From positions 520,384 through 584,383 of the forward strand of contig CACVBU010000349.1 of assembly GCA_902728285.1 (NCBI GenBank): 64,000 bases of DNA. The letters are read 5' to 3'. Every line of letters begins with the position of its first letter. Within the stretch, counting starts at the first letter, position 1. The stretch comes from Clytia hemisphaerica (lineage: Eukaryota; Cnidaria; Hydrozoa; Leptothecata; Clytiidae). Both the position numbers and the translations under genes were made by a program. The notes beneath the pieces are model-generated. The model saw only the letters and a list, made by a program, of their open reading frames with translations, made no database searches and had not been told where the DNA came from. Positions 42,557 through 54,068 of the stretch are shown one piece after another.

Positions 42557-45500
42557 CATCATTCAATGGCATATCACTTGATACGATAACCGCTACCTTT
42601 CCACAGTATCCACTCACTGATGTTTACACGGAGATTGCTCAAAGCTACCACTCATCCGATCATTGTTCAACTCAACTTCCATCTGTACCTTCAAGTATCG
42701 GAGGAGATGTCCACTTCATGGTTGGTATTAGCTATTTACGATATCACCCAAAAGTCGTATATCAACTTGCGTCAGGACTGACGATCTATGAATCAGTTTT
42801 CAACAACCAAGATGGTGGTCGTGGGGTTATTGGAGGACCTCATGAGATTTTCACGAAAATTCATCAAACATTCTTCAATCAAACCAACTTCCTTGGATTT
42901 TTGAGTGATCAATTATCATTGTACCGAACTGGAATTCAAGTGAATCCAGATGTCAACAAGTTATTTTCTTACTCATCGTATCCCATCAAGCAATTCGAAG
43001 AGATAGAATCAACTGGTTCAACCATATCTTATCGGTGCATCAAGTGCAGAGAATGCAACGATTGTAAGAATTCAAACATCCCAGAGGAAATCAGCATCAA
43101 AGAAGAATATGAGCAGAACATCATTGATTCTTCTGTTAAAATCGACCCTGATACGAAAATTGTCACTGCAACTCTACCCTTTGTTGCAGACCCTCTCACC
43201 AAGTTGGCACCAAACAAGAGCATCGCCCTGAAGATATATCACCAACAGCTTCGAAAACTCAACAACTCTCCATCAGATAAAGTCGAAATCATTTCATCTG
43301 AAGCAAAACTTCAAGATCTTGGTTTTGTGGACTACATTGAAAATCTTAATGCTCAACAACAATCAATGCTCAAGGACACATCGATCCACAACTTCATACC
43401 TTGGAGAGTCGTATGGAAGGCTTCATCTGTCACAACTCCTTGTAGAATCGTTTTCGATGGATCACACCCAACATCAACTGGCTTTAGCATCAACGATTTA
43501 CTGGCTAAAGGTCACAATAGTCTCAATAAACTCCAGGAAATACTCATCCGTTGGACAATCCATCCCATCGGCTTTCATACTGACATTAGAAAAATGTACA
43601 ACACCATTAGACTCCACGAATCCCATTGGTGTTACCAACGTTACCTCTGGGAAGAATCACTTGACTCAACCAAAGCTCCAAAAGAAAAGATCATAAAGAC
43701 TTTGATCTATGGCATTCGTCCAAGTGGCAATCAAGCCGAATACGCCCTTCGTTCGATCTCGACATCCTTCAAAGATCAATATCCCAAAGTTGACGAAATC
43801 CTCCAACACGACGTCTATGTTGATGATTGTATAACAGGTGCATCAACTATTCCAGATGCACACCAAAGAGCTGATGAAATTGAATTCGTCCTGAGTCATG
43901 GTAATTTCAAGCTAAAAGGAATCACGTTTTCCGGATCTGATCCACCAGAACAGCTAACGGATGATGGTGTCACAATTGGCGTCGGAGGCATGATATGGCA
44001 CCCCAAAACCGATGAGCTCTCAATCAATATATCCGAATTGAATTTTTCAAAGAAACGTAGAGGGAAGAAATCAACTGAAACCATCAATATCATCCCAGAA
44101 CGATTGACAAGACGTCACTGTGCTTCTAAAGTCGCAGAAATCTTCGACCTTACCGGACGAATCGCACCAATTGTTGCTACTCTCAAGCTCAATCTCCACG
44201 AACTTTCAACTCGACAACTCGACTGGGATGATAAGATTCCAGACGAACTTCGCCCAATCTGGCTAGATCATTTCGAGATGATGCAAGAGATTCCAAATAT
44301 CAAATTCAAACGTGCTGTTATTCCCTCAGATGCAACTTCATTAAAAGTCAATACCGTAGATTTTGGGGATGCATCTCAATCACTCATCTGCACTGCAATT
44401 TACGCTCGTTTTCCTCGACCTCATGGGGAATTTTCATCACAACTCATTTTCGCCAGAACTAAAGTCGTACCAAAAGATTACACTCTACCTCGGGCAGAAT
44501 TATTTGCTGCTCTTGTAAACACTCACACAAGCGAAATCGTTAAACGATCATTGAAAAGTCTTCATGATTCATCTATCAAGCTGACCGATAGCCAAATTGC
44601 AATGTACTGGATAAGCAATGACGACAAACCTTTGAAAAAGTGGGTTCGAAGTCGCGTCTTAGAAATCCTTCGTTTCTCGGACAAGAAAGATTGGTACTAC
44701 GTTCCAACAGATCAAAACCTTGCAGACCTTGGCACCAGAAGAGGAGCCACATTCCAGGATATCGACCAATCATCTAATTGGATCAATGGACATCAGTGGA
44801 TGAAGCAATCACAGTCATCATTTCCCATCCAATCAGCATCTGAAGTTACGATCTCCAACAAACAGATGGTTGAAATCAACAAGGAACATACTATCGTTCA
44901 AAGTTATCACATCTTATCATTCAAAGAAACATCTGAAAGGTATAAATTCTCTCAATACCTTCTGAACCCAAATCAACACAAGTTTTCTACAGTTATTCGT
45001 ATCATGGCAATCGTCTTCAAGTATATTTACACTCTAATCAAACGTACAAAAGATAAATCTCGTTCCCAACTCACCATGATGAAACAATCAACCATTCTCA
45101 TTAACGATGACGAGATCAAAGCTGCTGAGACGTATTTCTACAGGAAAGCATCACAAGAGATAATTCAATTCCTTCCAAAATCAAAATATGAAAATATCAC
45201 CAGACTCAACGACAATGGAATCTTGGTGTACACTGGTCGAATCCTCGCCGATGATCAAGTATCCATAGTTGGACGTTTCACCAAATCAATGAAAGATTTA
45301 TCTTCGACATCCTTTTGTGTACCAGTTATAGACAGAGGATCACCAATTGCATATAGTATCATCCTCGACACACATTGGAATCATCCAGAAGTCAGTCATG
45401 CTGGGATAGAGTCCACACTTCGCTATGTCCTCAAGAAAGTTTACATCCTTGAAGGTCGAATTCTTATCAAATCCATCAAAAGTTCGTGTCAACGTTGCAA

Positions 45501-46542
45501 GTTTTTGGCCAAACGAACCATCGACATGGCTATGGGTCCAATCTCCAGATGCAATATCACCATAGCTCCAGCATTCTTCTACACCCAAGTCGACCTATCT
45601 GGACCGTTTGTATGCTACACACCACATCATAAACGAAAGACAGTTAAAATATGGTTGGCTGTCTTCTGCTGTTGCTCTACATCAGCTGTCAAAATCAAGG
45701 TTATGGACGATTATGGAACGACATCATTCATCCTTGCTTTCAATCGCTTCTCCTGTGACCACGGTTACCCGAAACGACTTCTTTGTGACGAAGGAGGTCA
45801 ACTCATCAAAGCCTGCAAAGAAATGCGACTTGATTTCATTGATATCAAATCCAAACTGATGAAACAAGCACGTGTTGAGTTCGAATTATGTCCAGTTCAA
45901 GGCCACTCAATGCATGGAAAAGTAGAACGAAAAATTCGTGAAATCAACAGTTCGATCGAAAAATCTGTTCACAACCAACGTCTTTCAATCCTTCAGTGGG
46001 AAACGTTATCATCATCTATTGGCAATCAAATTAACAACTTGCCCTTGGCTGTTGGTAACATTGTGGGAGACTTCGAATGTCTCGACTTGATAACGCCGAA
46101 TCGTTTACTATTGGGACGAAACAATAATCGTTGCCCCACTGGCATTCTATCATCTACCAACCCATCAAATATCATCAAGGAGAACCAATTCATCTTCAAT
46201 GCCTGGTTTGAAGTTTGGCTTCTCGTCCATGTGCCAAAACTCATGCACCAGCCAAAATGGTTTACATCAGACAAAATCAACGTTGGCGATATCATCTTGT
46301 TCACCAAAAACGAATCAGTTCTGTCAAACTCGTACACCTATGGAATCGTCAAGAGTCTCGAATTCGGTCGTGATGGCGTGGCACGTAAGGCCATCATTCG
46401 ATATCGTAACGAAAATGAAAACGTATTTCGAGAAACAAAGCGAGCTGTTCGATCATTGGTCGTTATTCATCACGTGGACGATTGTGATATGATGAAAGAG
46501 TTGGGTGAAATGGCTTTATATGTTGATTTGATTCGTAAATGA
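42190..46542 (+). CDS. pol: BEL copy 2 Pol polyprotein (1450 aa)
   Basis: It encodes, in order, a retropepsin-like protease (FYDTGCSD, about residue 65), a Pao-type reverse transcriptase (HTDIRKMYNTI, then HDVYVDDCITG), RNase H, and an integrase with a zinc module (HWNHPEVSHAG ... SSCQRCK) and catalytic residues in QVDLSG, LLCDEGG and HGKVERKI, then a C-terminal SH3-like tail. The frame is -1 to the second gag frame, and its open stretch extends upstream of the TTG at 42190. All visible catalytic motifs are intact, so the enzymes could be functional. Confidence 0.92.
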   Translation: MLSTYKQRCVRSSNLPEFSKNISLSFHAHESFKTTPTSGDKESTDQRGIYMLQTISIDNTPYTIFYDTGCSDFIVKRSAIQSLGSRATKMSSQVTSIGGVGQTSLQSFGTFNVKIPMHDGNLASFNGISLDTITATFPQYPLTDVYTEIAQSYHSSDHCSTQLPSVPSSIGGDVHFMVGISYLRYHPKVVYQLASGLTIYESVFNNQDGGRGVIGGPHEIFTKIHQTFFNQTNFLGFLSDQLSLYRTGIQVNPDVNKLFSYSSYPIKQFEEIESTGSTISYRCIKCRECNDCKNSNIPEEISIKEEYEQNIIDSSVKIDPDTKIVTATLPFVADPLTKLAPNKSIALKIYHQQLRKLNNSPSDKVEIISSEAKLQDLGFVDYIENLNAQQQSMLKDTSIHNFIPWRVVWKASSVTTPCRIVFDGSHPTSTGFSINDLLAKGHNSLNKLQEILIRWTIHPIGFHTDIRKMYNTIRLHESHWCYQRYLWEESLDSTKAPKEKIIKTLIYGIRPSGNQAEYALRSISTSFKDQYPKVDEILQHDVYVDDCITGASTIPDAHQRADEIEFVLSHGNFKLKGITFSGSDPPEQLTDDGVTIGVGGMIWHPKTDELSINISELNFSKKRRGKKSTETINIIPERLTRRHCASKVAEIFDLTGRIAPIVATLKLNLHELSTRQLDWDDKIPDELRPIWLDHFEMMQEIPNIKFKRAVIPSDATSLKVNTVDFGDASQSLICTAIYARFPRPHGEFSSQLIFARTKVVPKDYTLPRAELFAALVNTHTSEIVKRSLKSLHDSSIKLTDSQIAMYWISNDDKPLKKWVRSRVLEILRFSDKKDWYYVPTDQNLADLGTRRGATFQDIDQSSNWINGHQWMKQSQSSFPIQSASEVTISNKQMVEINKEHTIVQSYHILSFKETSERYKFSQYLLNPNQHKFSTVIRIMAIVFKYIYTLIKRTKDKSRSQLTMMKQSTILINDDEIKAAETYFYRKASQEIIQFLPKSKYENITRLNDNGILVYTGRILADDQVSIVGRFTKSMKDLSSTSFCVPVIDRGSPIAYSIILDTHWNHPEVSHAGIESTLRYVLKKVYILEGRILIKSIKSSCQRCKFLAKRTIDMAMGPISRCNITIAPAFFYTQVDLSGPFVCYTPHHKRKTVKIWLAVFCCCSTSAVKIKVMDDYGTTSFILAFNRFSCDHGYPKRLLCDEGGQLIKACKEMRLDFIDIKSKLMKQARVEFELCPVQGHSMHGKVERKIREINSSIEKSVHNQRLSILQWETLSSSIGNQINNLPLAVGNIVGDFECLDLITPNRLLLGRNNNRCPTGILSSTNPSNIIKENQFIFNAWFEVWLLVHVPKLMHQPKWFTSDKINVGDIILFTKNESVLSNSYTYGIVKSLEFGRDGVARKAIIRYRNENENVFRETKRAVRSLVVIHHVDDCDMMKELGEMALYVDLIRK

Positions 46543-46582
46543 ATTCGTAAATTATGGTAAATGTTTGCTTTTTTGGTGGGAG

Positions 46583-47390
46583 TGTAATGTGATTCATCAA
46601 ATTTTTAGTATATTTAAAAAAGCAAAAATATTTTATAGTTCAATTTTCAGTGTCTTGTTTTTGTCAGTGTCTTTTTGTCCCCAGCGTCCTTTGTTTTCCC
46701 AGTGCTTTCTTTTTCAGCGTCTTTTCTCTCTTGTGCATTCTCGTGTTTCATGCGTCATTTGTTTTGTTCTATGTTTTAAAGTCATTTATCTATGTTATCA
46801 ATTATTTCAAACACTTTGTCAGTTATTATCATTTTGTCATTTAGTCATTTAGTAATTAATTATTTCACACGCATTTTATTTAATTATCATTTGATTTCTC
46901 AAGAGTGTTATATATTCATTGTTTTTATATCTTGTCAAACTAGTTTTTTTGTATCAAATTTATTATAAAAAGGCCAACTTTTTCTCACTCGCTACTCAGT
47001 CACTTGTGACTTGACTATGAGAGAGTCAACATCAATATGACTTCAAATGACAAATGACAATAATCAGAATTTTACTTCAATTTCAACTTTGTATTTTCAC
47101 TGGCTCACATTTCCAGCACACATTCTTGGCCAGCTGGTAGGTTTTTCTTGTTTCTTGTTTGCACTTTTTCTGTTTTCTTTGTTTCTTTTTGCATAGTGAC
47201 TGTTCAGGCCTTAGGTTAAGTTAAGTTAGGCTCTACTTGTCAAATACATTTATAATTCAAGGCTCAATTTATTTTGTTAATTAGAAACTTAGGAATTTTC
47301 ATTCATTTTATTTTTTAGTTTGAACTTGAACCTCAATATCAATTCAATCAACGTTACAAATTCTTGTCTGTGTGTGTGCGTGGACTTACA
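46583..47390 (+). repeat. BEL 3' LTR of copy 2
   Basis: 808 bp, TGTAATGTG...CTTACA, nearly identical to 39474-40281. Divergence between the two LTRs begins exactly after CTTACA (ACTGC flank here, element interior there), which fixes the right border. Confidence 0.9.
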
Positions 47391-47717
47391 ACTGCTATTT
47401 TGTGCAAACTCAGCGTATTTGAAGCATCGATTCAGACCTCGTAAAAACATATAATGTCAATCTGGCTTTAAAGCAGTTGACGGTACATCCAACGTGTAAA
47501 ACTACTTTAATGGTTAATATGGTATTTGTCATGGTGAATGAACGAAGGCTGGAAGGCAAAACCATAAAGCTGAAATAGGAATAGAGAAGAAGAAACTGTC
47601 AATAGATAATTTGTAAAAATTTTTAACAAAAATAAAAAATGCTTCTATTAATTTTTATCATTAAGTTTCTTCATAATTTGTAATAAATATATCCAGGTGA
47701 TGTCAATCAGACTGTTT

Positions 47718-47934
47718 GATTACCGTGAAAAAGGGTAATCACTGGAGGGAAACTGGTATCGCCTCCAAATAGTAGAGCTTTCTGGTAATAAAATTTTAAA
47801 AATTCAAAAGTCAAAAACATTTAATTTACATTTTAGCTTAGAAAAAGTGCAGACCAAGAAAGGTCTGCAGTTTGGAGGCAATGTAAAGTTTCCCTCAAAT
47901 GATGCAAATTACCCTTTTTCACGGGTACCAATCT
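47718..47934. mobile_element. Short MITE with GTGAAAAAGGGTAAT arms
   Basis: ATTACCGTGAAAAAGGGTAA at the left returns inverted at the right. The arms continue through GAGGGAAACT and GCCTCCAAA. It is about 217 bp and non-coding. Confidence 0.65.
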
Positions 47935-48867
47935 AATATAAAATTATCAAACGATAGGTGTTAGATTACCGCAACCAAATCGAACAGTCACGAAACTAAA
48001 AGATTCTGGTAAAGTTGAGTTATATTCGAACGACCCTGCCGATTACCCGGACTCCAGGGATTTTCTTGTTGCCTGTCCGAGGATTTTAATATTACTTTTT
48101 GAGACTTAACCCGGACTGAACGCGTGGTCTGCGAGACGTACTTAAACAATTGGGCGATCACACATGGATAGAAATATTTCTTTCGTTCGACAGGGTCGTC
48201 TTCGATCAGGTTCAGTAACCAAACACCTATAGTTTGATTCTATTTGATAAAATTTGATAGTTCAATTACGAAAATTTGGATCAATTGAATTCAATTGACA
48301 TCGCCTGGAGATAAACAGAAGGTTCGTTAATGGTGGTATGCAAAGTTTTTCCCAATTTCTGATAATAATTACACAAAAGTAACAGTAAAGTAACTGATGA
48401 TGCCTGATTATACAACAAGGATACAAAGCAAAAAGAAATTCTTTAAAAAAATTTTCAATCATACATCCTATCTGAAACATTTGGAACATTACTTTTGATA
48501 AAATAGTATTATACTTACTATCAAAGTTGCAGAACAGTCTGTGGGATTATACCTTCTACTTTCTGAAACCAACTGGTCCCAAGTTTCGTTGCTTTTTGTT
48601 ATATTCCAAGCTATGACTTTGGAGCAGTTTGGAGCGCTAAAGACGCTAATTTCTGTTCACGCGGTGTTGTTGTATTCCAAACTATGACTTTGGAGCGCCA
48701 AAAACGCAAAATATCTGTTCGCGCGGTCGAGCTAGCTTATAATCTCACCACACGGCAATCTTTTAGATGCGGTCACTAGGTTACATCGTCCCGTTTTTTC
48801 TTGAACAATTTTTCGCCAGCTCGATCCCCACCTCGTGAAGCAACATAGGCTCCCTTCGGGAGCAATT
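47935..48867. other. Intergenic DNA with a short tandem duplication
   Basis: No gene was seen. TATTCCAA(G/A)CTATGACTTTGG and following sequence are duplicated at about 48602 and 48673 (unit about 71 bp). Confidence 0.45.
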
Positions 48868-49170
48868 ACACCCCTTCTCACAGACCCACTAGGAACCTTT
48901 CCCCCTAGAAAATTTGGGAAAAAATAGCGTCCCCGGGGGAGAATTATCCCCAGATTTTTATCCCCACTGAAAATAATCAATTAAACCAATCCTCACCACA
49001 AAATATCATGCTATTTTTCTCACCCCACTGAATTTTCTGACTTGAAAACAAAAGAATTTAAATCCCCGGTCATAAAAAATATGGGAATATCAATCCTTAT
49101 CGAATTTTGGTCCGTTATTTTTACCCCCACTAGCTGAAAAAATCCTTTCGGGTCTGTGAGAAGGGGGTGG
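48868..49170. mobile_element. MITE with CACCCC TTCTCACAGACCC ends
   Basis: ACACCCCTTCTCACAGACCC at the left returns inverted at 49149-49170. The core is CCCC/GGGG-rich and non-coding. Confidence 0.6.
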
Positions 49171-49306
49171 ATGGGTAAAAGGTTGAAAGTTCTGTCAACA
49201 ACGTTTTATAATGTTAAAATATAGCGATACAAATCTTCTGAAGTCTTGGACCACAAGACAAGGTGATGCAAAAGAAAATCATTGGAGAAAACAACAAAAT
49301 AGTTCA

Positions 49307-51108
49307 CTAACCTCCGTAATATCGTTTTTGCCATTTCAAAATGAACATTTTTGGTTTGAGTGGTATGGTGTGTAGTGTGTGGTGTACGATATCGATAGAC
49401 GTTGATGTGCTTTTGTTGTTGTTAGTTTGCGTTTCTTCTTGTGGTGTGACTAATAATGGTTGTTCATGTGTGCTGTCAGTAAGGAATTCTTCCTCCTTTT
49501 CATCCTCAAAGGCTTGAAGGTCTTTGCTTTGAACAAGTAGTTCCGAAGTTTGATTCGATTCATCAAAATTTCTACTCTCCTCTTCAATTGTATTGTCCTG
49601 AACTGGTTCTTCAGTATTCTGTTCTGTCTCATTGGTTTCCAACGATGCAGGTTCTGTTTCGTTCTTTATCGTTTTCTCTTCCACGATTTTCATAGCTGGT
49701 ACCTCCTCCACAGGTTCAATTGGCGATTCGACGTCTTTGATAACCGACGGCGAGACACCTTTACTAAGTAATGAAACTAATGCCCACCAGTTGTTATACT
49801 GAACTTTCTTAACAGTAATGTTTTTATCATGAGAGTTTTGTGGAAGGCTCTCCTTTATTCTAGCATCTTTCCCAAACAAATTGAACGAGCTCCACCAGGC
49901 TCCACCATCCAGACTCTTTAGGCAAGTTATCCCTTCTAACGAAACATTGACCTTTCTCAAAAAGTGAAAATAGTTTCCACCAGTTTTTGATCGTTTTTCT
50001 CAGCAGAGATGTCTGTGTGAGAGTTACAGACTTTCTATGTGCAGCGAAAGTCGTGTTTGTTAGTACAGGCACAGTTACATCCAAAGAAAGGTTTGTCACT
50101 GAGAGTTTATCTACACTTTTATTGATAAATATTGGCGATTTTTGAAAAATTTCATGCTCAACAGGTGCTAATGGTCGATTTTGAAGTCTTGTTTTTCCAG
50201 TCCTGAAAACAGGTATTGCACATATATTTTCTCGTAGAGGGTCCGAAAACCAACTGCATGAATTTCTTGAGCATGGAAGTCTTAGTAGTGTAAGGAGGCA
50301 CAAACTTTCCATGTTTTCCACATTGTAAACAAACTGCCTCTCTCTTGAAAAGATCTTTGACAAAGTTTGTCAATTTCAAAAACAATAAGTGTGGTGAATA
50401 AAATGAAGGTTGCCTGTCCTTTTCCCGAGTGACCTTTTCATTTTTGACTTGATTTAGAATTTTAACATCCCATAAAGGTGATTGTTCTTTGTCCACACTC
50501 AATGGATGCAAGGGAGGTAAAACAGTTTTATGTCTTGTAAACTTCTGATTTAGTTTACGGCAAGTGTTTCTAAGCGAGAAAAATTTCCCGGTAGAATGAT
50601 CATGATAAAGGTGGAGCTGCTTGAGAAAATGATCCAACCTGAAGCTTCTTAAACCATTCGTTTGTTGTTCAACAACGACCCTGTTGATTTGACGGCATTG
50701 AATACACCCATCTCTGATATACTTGTAAACTGTTCGATTATGTGAAACTAAAAAAAAACAGTGTTCAAAGTAAGTGTTTGAATCTTACATTTGACTGGGC
50801 CAATATTTTTCTTAAGTCTAGCTTTGGATAATCTTTTAAGTCTGCTGTATAGTGAAAATATCATTTTGATCTTTCAAGACTCAGAAACAAAGATCTGTCA
50901 AAGCTCTTGAAGAGAAAGAATCACAATCAGGAGGTAATGCCTTTTGATAAGTTCATGATAAATTATTACAGAAAGTCGATTTTGAAGTAAAATTTAATAA
51001 TTTAAATTTTCCAAACAGAGGTGCATCCAAGAGCATTTGACAACGGTACATACCTGTCTGCTGCAAGAGGCACCATACTATCAGCAGTATTCCAATATTA
51101 TACTGCAT
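49307..51108 (-). CDS. Candidate secreted Cys-rich protein, two frame breaks (weakly FGF-like)
   Basis: Exon 1 (51108-51054) encodes a signal peptide, MQYNIGILLIVWCLLQQT, and ends at a GTATGT donor. Exon 2 starts at 50747 after TTTTTTTAG with matching phase and encodes CIQC, then QLHLYHDHSTGKFFSLRN, CLQCGKHGKF and CNTCFQDW. The frame then breaks near 50190 (A5 run) and again near 49965 (T5 run). Downstream frames keep coding character: three WW-containing units (KNWWKLFSLF, GGAWWSSFNLFGKD, NNWWALVSLLSKG) and an acidic tail ending at 49307. LYHDHSTGKFFSL followed by a C-x-x-x-x-x-G-K-F block is reminiscent of FGF beta-trefoil strands (compare FGF8-type LYSRTSGKHV and CMNKKGKL), but spacing is longer and the match is weak. 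A donor-like GTTAGT at the end suggests more exons. Secretion is the better-supported inference. Confidence 0.45.
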
Positions 51109-51295
51109 ATTACATTTTTATTTCAACTTTTTCAAATCTAGAAAGTTCATTAACAATGTACAATTATTATCAACATTAACAAATTAACAAAAAAACTGAA
51201 GCTTCAAAATGAAATGTTGGCAAAATGAAAACATCATCATCTACTTTTTTCAAATATATTGATCTGCATAATAACTATGGTTTATATAACCAGGT

Positions 51296-51603
51296 TTAAG
51301 TTCAACCCCCCCTCTTTTTTTCGACCTTTTACGCACAAACTCTTACAATCTCTAACTATATTCCAAGGTTATTAAAATGAAGAATACAAATATATATGAT
51401 ATAATGATTGTTGAGAAATTTAAAAATGAATGGAAAACACTCTTTTGCAAATTGCCAAATCTTCCAAGCCCCCTCTTAAAAAATTAACCCCCTCTTTTTG
51501 TACAAGCCACCCCTTTTATTTGAAATTTTCACAAGCCCCCCTTCTTTTAAATTCAGTAAAATTCTCAACCCCCCCCCCTTTTTAAAGGGGGGGGGTGCCC
51601 ACT
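51296..51603. repeat. C-tract-rich low-complexity segment
   Basis: Repeated CCCCCCTCTTTTTTT-type tracts occur, ending in a C12 run, TTTTTAAA and a G10 run, a local inverted repeat. No coding was seen. Confidence 0.45.
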
Positions 51604-51719
51604 ATGGTTACCCGACTTCACGGTATATGTATCTTTGGAAAGCTAATTGAATCCATTTTCTTGTTATGTTAAAGATTTTCTTCAAAAACCTCATAAAATT
51701 TTCTAATTTTTACATAAAT

Positions 51720-51990
51720 AAACTTAGGGCAATATTTTTGCCCCAGTTTTCAGAGCATGTCATGGTTGCCCCCAAGGAAAATTTCCAACATAAAACTCTG
51801 CTCCTAAGATTTGTTTCCCACCACAAAAAAAGCCAGTAAAACATGTTATAAATATAGCCAGTTTTCAATGATTTTGCTCCTGAACTGTAGATATTATCAA
51901 AACTGTGCCCATGCCCTTGAAAAGTGAGCAATCTCTGCCCTCGAGATCTCAATGATTTCTGCCATACTCAACTGGTTTTTGCCAAGTCAA
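51720..51990 (-). repeat. Dispersed repeat, inverted relative of 62095-62370
   Basis: It shares TTTTCAGAGCATGTCATGG(T/C)TGCCCCC, CCCTCGAGATCTC and TTTCTGCCATAC, in the opposite orientation, with the segment near 62100-62370. It is a non-coding dispersed element, probably an old MITE. Confidence 0.55.
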
Positions 51991-52139
51991 AAAATATCAC
52001 AGTTTGTCGCACGTCTGACATTAATAAAAAAATTGGTGCAGTACAGTGAACGATATAAATTTTTCCAACCAAAACTTGTTCCTTTTATAGTCTCCGGTTC
52101 TCGTAAGAAAACCCAGCAAGAGAAATGGCATGGTGGTAG

Positions 52140-52460
52140 CCCGGGGGTGGGGGGGGGTACAAGGGTTGCGAGCTGACGGGGGGGTGCCGCCCAACTTTCA
52201 AACTTTGGACCCTTACCGGGACTAAAAAGGAGAAAAAAAAGGAACATTTGGGGAATTTTACGACCCTTAGCGGGACAAATTTGACCAATTTTGACCAAAT
52301 TTCGATCTTTCAGGGGGCAAAAAGTTGAAATTTTCCTATTTTTCGGACCCTTAGTGGGACTAAAATTTGATTTTCTGATTTTTCCAACCCTTAGCGGGAC
52401 TTTCAAAGTCCAAACAAGGTACCCTTAAGGGCGGCACATACCGCCTAAGTACCCCCCGGG
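52140..52460. repeat. CCCTTAGCGGGAC repeat element
   Basis: At least four variants of ACCCTTA(G/C)(C/T)GGGAC occur at irregular 50-70 bp spacing, between a G-run-rich left part (GGGGGTGGGGGGGGGTAC) and a right part with GTACCCCCCGGG that mirrors it. Probably a decayed inverted-repeat element. Confidence 0.5.
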
Positions 52461-52765
52461 TGTGGTAAAAAGAACTCCTTAAATCATAATTCTTTTTCTC
52501 TAGATAAATTTTTGTCAAATTTTCAAGAGAGATCCATAAAATTATCATTGTATATACATTGATATCATGCATGTTCAAATATCTATAATTATAAATCATT
52601 CTTTTTAAAGTTGAAAAAAGAAAAGAAAAAAATTGACAATGTTTACTTTCTTCAAACCTTCCACAGTACTAAAGTGTGCATTTTTACCTACAGCTTCTAC
52701 GGTGGAGATAGATTCCTAAACTGTGTATTCAATAATATACCTTCACGGCGTCAGGTCAGCTTCTA

Positions 52766-53093
52766 CATAGCTGTCAACTTCGCCTCACAAAAATGCGGGA
52801 GAGCTCCAAGTCGGAAAAATTTTCCCCGATAATCCGATTTTTCAAAATCGGAAAATCGGGAAATCGGGGAAATTTTCTCGTAAAATCCGATTTTATTGGA
52901 AATTTTTTTCAGGAAATTGGGGAATTTTTTGTTCCGATCTTTCAAAATCCAGAAATTTTGCCGTTTGGTTTTTCCAAAATCAGAAAATTTTTGGAAATGC
53001 GGGAGATGCGGGAGAAAATCCCAAAAATGCGGGAGATTTGGCAGAATTTTCTTCACGAGTCTCCCGCTCAATGCGGGAGAGTTGACAGCTATG
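52766..53093. mobile_element. MITE with CATAGCTGTCAACT ends
   Basis: CATAGCTGTCAACTT at the left and AGTTGACAGCTATG at the right are inverted copies; next to them are ATGCGGGAGA blocks. The core has repeated ATCCGATTTT and GCGGGAG words. A related fragment (CTCTCCCGCATTTTTGA, GTTGACAGCTATTCATG) lies at about 31870-31915. Confidence 0.65.
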
Positions 53094-53164
53094 GCTTCAC
53101 TGGCATAATTGTAGTTGAGTCCCGACACGGGATTGTAATTCAATCCCGACGAAATTTTTAAGAA

Positions 53165-54068
53165 TTTTCGTTAAGAAAGAAGAAAAATGGCGGGACTGAA
53201 CTGCAAGTATATATATAGTATTTGGCGGGACTGAACTGCAATTATATATATAGTAATTGGCGGGACTGAACTGCAAGTATATATATAGTAATTGAATAAT
53301 AATTTTCCTTTTATTAGTTTAGTCCCTTTAAAAGAAGGATTGGCGGCTTGAACTTTGAAAACAGGGAAGAACGGGGCTAATCATAAATAATACGCACTAA
53401 TTATAAGGCTTTTAAGCATTTGTCGGGACTGAAATACAGTCCCGCCATTAAATTATCGGGACTGAAATACAGTCCCGCCGAGTATTTGGAGGGACTAAAC
53501 GGCAAGTATATATATAGTAATTGGCGGGACTGAACTGCAAGTATATATATAGTAAGTGAACAATAATTTTCCTTTTATTAGTTTAGTCCCTTTAAAAGAA
53601 GGATTGGCGGCTTGAACTTTGAAACAGGGAAGAACGGGGCTAATTATAAATAATACGCACTAATTATAAGGCTTTTAAGTATTTGTCGGGACTGAAATAC
53701 AGTCCCGCCATTATATTATCGGGACTGAAATACAGTCCCGCCGAGTATTTGGCGGGACTAAACTGCAAGTATATATATAGTAATTGGCGGGACTGAACTG
53801 CAAGTATATATATAGTAACTGAACAATAATTTTCCTTTTATTAGCTTAGTCCCTTTAAAAGAAGGATTGGCGGCTTGAACTTTGAAAACAGGGAAGAACG
53901 GGGCTAATTATAAATAATACGCACTAATTATAAGGCTTTTAAGTATTTGTCGGGACTGAAATTCAGTCCCGCCATTAAATTATCGGGACTGAAATACAGT
54001 CCCGCCGAGTATTTGGCGGGACTAAACTGCAAGTATATATATAGTAATTGGCGGGACTAAACTGCAAG
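53165..54068. repeat. About 262-bp higher-order satellite with GGCGGGACTGAACTGCAAG subunits
   Basis: Three long units begin near 53290, 53560 and 53820 at AACAATAATTTTCCTTTTATTAG. Each contains inverted pairs such as CGGGACTGAAATACAGTCCCG and two or more short GGCGGGACT(G/A)AACTGCAAG-TATATATATAG subunits. The units are nearly identical. Confidence 0.85.

Larger units (their letters stand above)
40282..46582 (+). mobile_element. BEL/Pao retrotransposon copy 2, internal region (complete)
   Basis: Together with LTRs 39474-40281 and 46583-47390 this forms a 7,917-bp full-length element. No TGG-initiated tRNA primer-binding site is evident in the first 60 bases after the 5' LTR, so the priming tRNA is unclear. 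A polypurine-like GGTGGGAG precedes the 3' LTR. Confidence 0.88.
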
